From the NCBI GenBank assembly GCA_964460435.1, contig CAYWRH010000161.1, positions 1 through 9,843 on the forward strand: DNA of 9,843 bases, in the 5' to 3' direction. The position numbers and the translations under genes are program-made. Position 1 is the first letter of the stretch. Every line of letters begins with the position of its first letter. Under the pieces are notes generated by a model. The model made no database searches. It saw only the letters and a list, made by a program, of their open reading frames with translations, and was not told the DNA's origin. This DNA comes from JAAZBV01 sp964460435. GTDB taxonomy: Bacteria; Desulfobacterota; DSM-4660; Desulfatiglandales; HGW-15. Below, piece after piece: positions 5,687 to 9,843 of this stretch.

Positions 5687-8600
5687 ATGAGTATCCCCGA
5701 ACAGATTGAAAAAATCGAATCCATGCTTTCCCGGACAATGCTCCGGGACAGGGCATTTATTTCGTACAGACTGAAAAAATTGCATGAAAATGGCGAAAAG
5801 GGCAGGGGAGTCAAGGGCTCTTTTTCCAAAATCCTTGCACAACTTCTTGCCCTGGCAGAGAGATCCAATTATGAAAGAGAGAGAAGAGAGACCTTAATCC
5901 CTGAGGTCTCCTATCCTGAAGAACTTCCAATCACAGCTAAAAAGGATGAGATAATCACTGCAATAAGGGAAAACCAGGTGATAATAATTTCCGGCGAGAC
6001 CGGATCAGGTAAGAGCACTCAGATTCCCAAGATGTGCCTTGATGCAGGAAGAGGCATCGCTGGCAAGATAGGATGCACTCAACCAAGGCGTATTGCTGCC
6101 TCCTCCATATCCAGGCGGATAGCTGAAGAGCTTAATGAACCCCTCGGAAAATCCGTGGGATACAAGGTCAGGTTTACGGATAAAACCCCACCTGATGCCT
6201 TTATTAAGGTAATGACTGATGGTATACTCCTTGCTGAGACACAGGGGGACGCCTTTTTAAATGAATATGACACACTGATAATTGATGAGGCCCATGAACG
6301 GAGCCTTAACATAGATTTTATCCTTGGCATTCTAAGAACACTCATTCCAAAAAGGCCTGAACTCAAAATTATCATTACATCGGCCACACTTGATACTGAG
6401 AAATTTAGAAAGGCATTCAATGATGCGCCTGTAATCCATGTTAGCGGAAGGCTCTATCCTGTTGAGGTGATATATAAGCCCATTGACCCTGAACTGGAGG
6501 AAAGGGGAGAGATAACATATGTTGATCTGGCACTTCAGGCCATTGATGAGCTGAAGGAGAAGAGGGAGAGGGGCGATATACTGGTCTTCATGCCTACAGA
6601 ACAGGATATACTTGAGACCTGCGACAGGTTGTCAGGCCGGAACTACAGAGATAACCCGGCCATCCTCCCTCTGTTTGCAAGGCTCCCATCTACCATGCAG
6701 CAGAGGATATACAGTGTAAAGACAGGCAAGATAGTTGTTGCAACCAACGTGGCGGAGACATCTCTAACCATACCTGGCATACGGTATGTTATAGATACAG
6801 GGCTGGCAAGGATAGCCCGGTATCTGCCCAGGACAAGGACCAACAGCCTGCCTGTGAGCCCCATATCCAAAAGCAGCGCTGACCAGAGAAAGGGGCGCGC
6901 AGGCAGGGTTCAGAGCGGGGTATGTATAAGGCTCTATTCTGAAAAGGATTATGATAACCGTGAAGAATTTACGCCGCCGGAGATATTAAGATCAAATCTT
7001 GCAGAGGTTATACTCCGTATGATTGATCTCAGGCTTGGAGAGCCTGTATCGTTTCCCTTTATTGATCCTCCGGGTGATAAGAGCATAAAGGATGGGTTTG
7101 ATCTGCTTAACGAACTTGGTGCAATAGTAAAAAAGAAGGGGAAAACCGTTCTTACTGAAAGGGGCAAACTGATGGCAGCCATGCCGCTTGATCCGAGAAT
7201 CAGCAGGATGATGATTGAGGCGTGCAAAGAGGGCTGCGTTGAAGAGGCTGCTGTCATTGCAGGCATACTGAGTATTCAGGACCCAAGAGAGAGACCTATT
7301 GAAAAGGCCGCTTTAGCTGATCAGATGCATGCGCCATTCAGGGATGCAGACTCTGATTTTTTAACAATGCTGAAGATATGGAAGCATTATCACCGTGAAT
7401 GGAAAGAGCTTAAAACACAGAACAGGATGCGTAAATTCTGCAAAGATCATTTTCTTTCTTTTCCGAGGATGAGAGAATGGGCATATACCTATGACCAGAT
7501 AATGACCATTATAAGGGAACAGAAGATTCCTGTTATCCCTTTGCCTGAAAAATTTGATTCATTATCCCGGTATGCCGGGGTTCACCGGGCCATACTCAGC
7601 GGCTTTCTGTCAAACATCGCTGTGCTAAAGGAAAAAAACATATACAAATCAACAAGGGGCAGGGAGGTAATGGTTTTTCCGGGTTCAGCCCTGTTCAATA
7701 AAAACCCAAAGTGGATAGTTGCGAGCGAGATTGTAAAAACATCAAGGCTTTTCGCAAGGAATGTTGCAAAGATAGATCCTGCCTGGCTTGAAGCCATAGG
7801 GCAGGGGCTTTGCACATATTCCTATTCTGACCCTCACTGGGAAAAAAAGAGGGGTGAGGTAAGGGCGCTGGAGACAGTATCATTGTATGGTTTGCCTGTT
7901 GTAACAGGGAGGTCTGTATCCTATGGTAGAATTAATGCAAAGGAGTCACACCAGATATTTGTAAGATCAGCCTTAATAGAAAATGGTCTTTCCCAAAAAT
8001 TCCCGTTTCTTGAACATAACATGAACCTGCTTAAAAAACTTGAAAAAATGGAGAACAAACTCAGAAGAAGGGATCTGCTGGCAAATGAAGATGCCCTTGC
8101 CGCCTTTTATTCTGAAAGGCTTGAAGGCATATGTGATTCAAGGAGCCTTGCAAGGATGATCAGGGAAAGGGGCTCTGATGATTTTCTCAAGATGACAGAG
8201 GAGGATATTCTCCTGGCCAGTCCCAATACAGATGACCTTAAACTTTTTCCTGATGAGCTTACAATAGGCAATGTAAAGCTCAGTCTATCATACAGTTTTT
8301 CACCCGGTAAGGAAGATGATGGGGTAACCATTAAGATTCCCTCTCATATAGCATCAGGCCTTTCACCGGAACATTTGGAGTGGGGCGTTGATGGATTTTT
8401 GGAGGAAAAGCTTACAGCCCTTATCAAGGGGCTCCCTAAGCGATATAGAAAACTTTTTGTGCCTGTGTCAAATACCGTGGATATCATCATGAATGAGATG
8501 AAAACAGGCAAGGAGTCCCTGATAAATACCCTCTCAAAGTTTATCTATAACAGGTTCAAGGTCAGTATCCCTGCTTCAGTCTGGCTAGAGGTTGAGATAC

Positions 8601-9619
8601 CGGAATACCTGCGCACAAGGATTGCGATTACAGATGACAGTGGAAAGGAACTCGAAACTGGGCGAAATATATACGAGATACTGAAGAGCCATTCGACACG
8701 GCATGCTGATATAAATCAATTCACTGAACTGAAAGAGAGGTGGGAGCGGAAAGGTATAAAAGAATGGGATTTTGATTACCTGCCTGAATCTCTTGAGACA
8801 GGCACGCCTGTGACCCTTTACCCTGCTCTTGAACCTGATAACGGGCAGGTAAATATCATGCTTTACCAGGATAAAAAACGCGCCCTTATGATTCATGAGA
8901 CCGGTGTGCAGGAACTTTTAATTGCCAGGCTTGCAAAGGATATAAGGTTCCTCAAGCGTGACTGGCCATTTCGCGGGGAGGCGGCAAGGAGAGCATTATA
9001 TTTTGGGGGTGAAGCAGCTCTCTCTGATATGATGCAGGAAGCCGTTATAAAAAGACTGTTCAGAAAGAATATACGTAACAGAGAGGAGTTTGACAGGTAT
9101 ACAAATGAACTGCCTGCGATGATGCTTGAAGAATATAGAAACTTGAGGGACCTTGTGCTTAGGCTCATCACCGCCTACAGCCATACAAGAGGTTATATAG
9201 ACGAACTGGCCAAATCAAAAAAGATAAACCATGCAGGCATAACTCTATGCGCTGAAATAAGAAAGCTTGCTGAAAGGCTGGTGCCGCAAAATTTCGCAGA
9301 TATTTATTCCTCAGAGATGATGAAAAATATCCCCAGGTACCTTAAGGCAATGGAGGTAAGGCTGGAAAGGGGTATCAATAATATTGAGAGGGACAATGAA
9401 AAGGCAAGAACGGTAGAGGGGTTTGAAACTATTCTTGAGGATATGTATGAGAAGCTGCCACCATATGCATCAGTTGAAAAAAAAGAGGGTTTGGAGAAAT
9501 TGAGGTGGATGATTGAAGAATACAGGGTGTCGGTCTTTGCCCCTGAGCTTGGCACTGCCTTTCCGGTTTCAGCAAAAAGACTTGAGAAACATATAGAAGA
9601 GCTTAAGGTTATGGTATAA
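5687..9619 (+). CDS. hrpA: HrpA-type DEAH-box ATP-dependent RNA helicase
   Basis: A 1310-residue DEAH/RHA helicase, close in length to E. coli HrpA (about 1300). In E. coli, HrpA unwinds RNA and is implicated in fimbrial mRNA processing and in rescue of stalled or collided ribosomes. Motifs, counted from the ATG at 5687: Walker A GETGSGKST (103-111), Ia TQPRR (131-135), DEAH (200-203), SAT (232-234), V TNVAETSLT (353-361) and VI QRKGRAGR (400-407). HA2 and OB-fold regions follow (about 435-710). The HrpA-specific C-terminal DUF3418 region runs from about 735 to 1305, ending in RWMIEEYRVSVFAPELGT and thus intact. The start is uncertain: an in-frame GTG at 5672 would add five residues, and neither start has a clear Shine-Dalgarno. 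ATG was preferred because its N terminus lines up with E. coli HrpA through MLRDR. It is probably transcribed from its own promoter. Confidence 0.94.
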   Translation: MSIPEQIEKIESMLSRTMLRDRAFISYRLKKLHENGEKGRGVKGSFSKILAQLLALAERSNYERERRETLIPEVSYPEELPITAKKDEIITAIRENQVIIISGETGSGKSTQIPKMCLDAGRGIAGKIGCTQPRRIAASSISRRIAEELNEPLGKSVGYKVRFTDKTPPDAFIKVMTDGILLAETQGDAFLNEYDTLIIDEAHERSLNIDFILGILRTLIPKRPELKIIITSATLDTEKFRKAFNDAPVIHVSGRLYPVEVIYKPIDPELEERGEITYVDLALQAIDELKEKRERGDILVFMPTEQDILETCDRLSGRNYRDNPAILPLFARLPSTMQQRIYSVKTGKIVVATNVAETSLTIPGIRYVIDTGLARIARYLPRTRTNSLPVSPISKSSADQRKGRAGRVQSGVCIRLYSEKDYDNREEFTPPEILRSNLAEVILRMIDLRLGEPVSFPFIDPPGDKSIKDGFDLLNELGAIVKKKGKTVLTERGKLMAAMPLDPRISRMMIEACKEGCVEEAAVIAGILSIQDPRERPIEKAALADQMHAPFRDADSDFLTMLKIWKHYHREWKELKTQNRMRKFCKDHFLSFPRMREWAYTYDQIMTIIREQKIPVIPLPEKFDSLSRYAGVHRAILSGFLSNIAVLKEKNIYKSTRGREVMVFPGSALFNKNPKWIVASEIVKTSRLFARNVAKIDPAWLEAIGQGLCTYSYSDPHWEKKRGEVRALETVSLYGLPVVTGRSVSYGRINAKESHQIFVRSALIENGLSQKFPFLEHNMNLLKKLEKMENKLRRRDLLANEDALAAFYSERLEGICDSRSLARMIRERGSDDFLKMTEEDILLASPNTDDLKLFPDELTIGNVKLSLSYSFSPGKEDDGVTIKIPSHIASGLSPEHLEWGVDGFLEEKLTALIKGLPKRYRKLFVPVSNTVDIIMNEMKTGKESLINTLSKFIYNRFKVSIPASVWLEVEIPEYLRTRIAITDDSGKELETGRNIYEILKSHSTRHADINQFTELKERWERKGIKEWDFDYLPESLETGTPVTLYPALEPDNGQVNIMLYQDKKRALMIHETGVQELLIARLAKDIRFLKRDWPFRGEAARRALYFGGEAALSDMMQEAVIKRLFRKNIRNREEFDRYTNELPAMMLEEYRNLRDLVLRLITAYSHTRGYIDELAKSKKINHAGITLCAEIRKLAERLVPQNFADIYSSEMMKNIPRYLKAMEVRLERGINNIERDNEKARTVEGFETILEDMYEKLPPYASVEKKEGLEKLRWMIEEYRVSVFAPELGTAFPVSAKRLEKHIEELKVMV

Positions 9620-9622
9620 AAG

Positions 9623-9742
9623 ATGATCCATAGAAGGTGTTACAAAAAGCGTTCCTTTGAAAAATTACCTGATGATCTTCTTAAAGCACATTATGAAGAA
9701 ACAAAGGCAGACACGGTAAATTTGTTCTATTTTTCTGATTGA
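9623..9742 (+). CDS. Doubtful 39-residue ORF after hrpA
   Basis: An ATG 3 bases after the hrpA stop opens a 39-codon frame ending in TGA. The product would be basic at the start (MIHRRCYKKRSF) and acidic to hydrophobic at the end (NLFYFSD). The only upstream purine run is AAGG at 9605-9608, 14 bases before the ATG, which is too far for a good ribosome binding site. No family is recognised. It may be a small protein translated by coupling to hrpA, a gene remnant, or chance. Confidence 0.2.
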   Translation: MIHRRCYKKRSFEKLPDDLLKAHYEETKADTVNLFYFSD

Positions 9743-9843
9743 CCGGGTATTATTATTTTAGGGGTAATATCATTTAGGTAAACCTCCTGCTTTGCCGGAG
9801 AGACTCCCAGAGTTTGACAATTCCGGGAGTATAAGTAAGCCTC
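9743..9843. other. Non-coding end of the window with weak inverted repeats
   Basis: Two short inverted repeats are visible: GGTATTAT (9746-9753) with GTAATATC (9764-9771), which includes two wobble pairs, and ACTCCC with GGGAGT around a 16-base loop near 9803-9830. Neither is followed by a T-tract, so neither is a convincing hrpA terminator. A TTGACA at 9814-9819 lacks a correctly spaced -10 before the window ends. No gene is seen here. Confidence 0.4.

Noticed and set aside
9746..9830. Inverted repeats after hrpA as a terminator
   Set aside because: Short or wobble-containing stems with no following T-run; not enough to call termination.

Overview
The window looks like ordinary bacterial chromosome of moderate GC content. 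The best guess is a Gram-negative anaerobe of the Desulfobacterota (deltaproteobacterial) type. That guess rests on the gene combination (a UPF0182 membrane protein, a Thermotoga-like type I-beta DAHP synthase, a full-length proteobacterial-style HrpA) and on the Shine-Dalgarno and promoter style. No rRNA or other taxonomic marker is present, so it stays a guess. I see no insertion sequence, phage gene, tRNA, CRISPR array or broken gene.

Layout. A perfect GC-rich hairpin at 42-66 probably ends the leftward gene. Positions 104-2992 on the minus strand encode a 962-residue UPF0182 membrane protein. Positions 2993-3350 form a busy intergenic region. It holds two divergent sigma70-like promoters that share their -35 bases, a 24-codon leader peptide containing YWWWRWW, and a set of mutually exclusive RNA pairings ending in an intrinsic terminator. 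A second terminator-like hairpin follows, and then comes the aroF-type DAHP synthase gene (3351-4358). Three bases later is pepT, encoding peptidase T (4362-5588). After an 83-98 base gap with its own probable promoter and a tandem 12-bp repeat comes hrpA (to 9619), a DEAH-box RNA helicase. The last 220 bases hold only a doubtful 39-codon ORF and weak inverted repeats.

How it fits together. The main result is a classical ribosome-mediated tryptophan attenuator placed in front of DAHP synthase, the first enzyme of the shikimate pathway, rather than in front of a trp operon. It has a leader ORF with a good ribosome binding site and five Trp codons in a six-codon stretch. Its stop codon abuts an antiterminator strand that can pair with the 5' arm of the terminator. 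When Trp-tRNA is scarce, the stalled ribosome would leave the antiterminator free and aroF would be read. When Trp is plentiful, the terminator would form. Because pepT follows after only 3 bases, the same switch probably sets peptidase T expression, linking aromatic amino-acid starvation to peptide salvage. The UPF0182 gene and hrpA appear to be separate transcription units.
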